From NCBI RefSeq assembly GCF_964063345.1, contig NZ_OZ061318.1, positions 1,922,001-1,986,000 of the forward strand: a stretch of 64,000 nt of DNA, written 5' to 3'. Origin of the DNA: Pseudomonas lini (GTDB lineage: Bacteria; Pseudomonadota; Gammaproteobacteria; Pseudomonadales; Pseudomonadaceae). Under the pieces are notes generated by a model, which was given only the letters and a program-made list of their open reading frames with translations, was not told where the DNA came from and did not search any database. Each line of letters starts with the position of its first letter. Positions within the stretch are counted from its first letter, which is position 1. This document shows, in pieces, positions 63,672 to 64,000 of this stretch. The translations under genes and the position numbers were made by a program.

Positions 63672-64000
63672 GTGGGCTGGCTGATTCTGGCGCTGATGGG
63701 CGCGGTGACCTTTCTGTATGGCCTGAGCGTGCATGCCGCGTTGCTGTGCCTGCTGGTCAAACCGTTGCCGGTGCTGGCCCTGCTCGGCTGGTTGCACGAT
63801 GCACCGCCCAGTGACTATCGGCGCTGGATCAGCCTGGGTTTGATTTTCTCTCTGGTCGGCGACGTGTTGCTGGCATGGCCGGGGGATTTGTTCGTGTTTG
63901 GCCTTGGGGCGTTTTTGGTCGCGCATTTGGCGTATCTGAAGGCTTATTTGGGCGATTGTCGGCGTCTGGCGTTGTTGCCGTTGATCATGGCGTTGAGCGT
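63672..64000 (+). CDS. YhhN/TMEM86-family membrane protein (partial)
   Basis: The first ~109 residues of a polytopic membrane protein, cut by the window end. It starts at a GTG two bases after the icp stop: VGWLILALMGAVTFLYGLSV. The family block LIFSLVGDVLLAWPGDLFVF, then GLGAFLVAHLAYLKAY, matches YhhN; relatives in animals (TMEM86) are lysoplasmalogenases. It is probably cotranscribed with icp. Bacterial substrate unknown. Confidence 0.82.
   Translation, partial: MGWLILALMGAVTFLYGLSVHAALLCLLVKPLPVLALLGWLHDAPPSDYRRWISLGLIFSLVGDVLLAWPGDLFVFGLGAFLVAHLAYLKAYLGDCRRLALLPLIMALS

Overview
The window looks like a chromosomal segment of a Pseudomonas of the fluorescens group. The evidence is high-GC coding sequence, dense REP/REPIN-type repeats with a REP-associated tyrosine transposase (RAYT), divergent metE-metR, a gcd/OprB glucose module, a Lon paralogue followed by an I42 (chagasin-like) inhibitor as I recall for P. 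aeruginosa asrA-icp, and large DUF6543-type toxins. I see no rRNA, tRNA, CRISPR array, prophage or classical IS element. The right edge cuts a YhhN-family gene.

Layout. 0-7 kb: a small DUF6124-like protein, a secreted alpha/beta hydrolase and a 1729-aa dermonecrotic-toxin-like protein. 7-12.5 kb: divergent metE and metR, then a NUDIX/LysE/GNAT group. 12.5-22.6 kb: a signalling locus. A REC protein with an eroded HD-GYP domain is divergent from a tightly overlapping run: REC-PAS-GGDEF-EAL, REC-GGDEF-EAL, di-haem peroxidase, DAHL-type histidine kinase and REC-histidine kinase. The two c-di-GMP proteins are eroded in complementary domains, so one looks like a cyclase and the other like a phosphodiesterase. 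22.7-28.4 kb: an ABM monooxygenase, a three-gene Gtr-type glycosylation operon and an OpgC-like acyltransferase. 28.4-34.5 kb: an amino-acid permease, a RAYT gene between two REP elements and an atypical class A PBP. 34.6-39.8 kb: a 1691-aa toxin with leucine-rich repeats and a NEL E3 ubiquitin ligase domain, preceded by a five-codon leader. 39.8-46.8 kb: a CS1/CFA-I-type (alternate chaperone-usher) fimbrial operon with two tandem tip proteins. 47-51 kb: a YqjI-YqjH-like iron-reductase operon, a Pr6Pr membrane protein, a VF530 protein and a MocR regulator. 51.3-54.2 kb: a BenE-type transporter, a 36-aa micro-ORF and serine hydroxymethyltransferase, all stop/start-overlapped and facing the MocR gene across an array of AATCGACTCAAT-like boxes. 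54.4-58.4 kb: OprB porin and PQQ glucose dehydrogenase. 58.4-64 kb: a second DUF6124-like gene, repeats, the Lon paralogue, an AT-rich orphan gene flanked by a duplicated lon 3' end, the I42 inhibitor and the YhhN gene.

The least explained systems are the peroxidase/kinase/c-di-GMP locus, the MocR-BenE-microORF-SHMT unit, the lon-icp duplication carrying an orphan gene, and the leader-driven NEL toxin. Function assignments come from reading motifs by eye; no database search was run.
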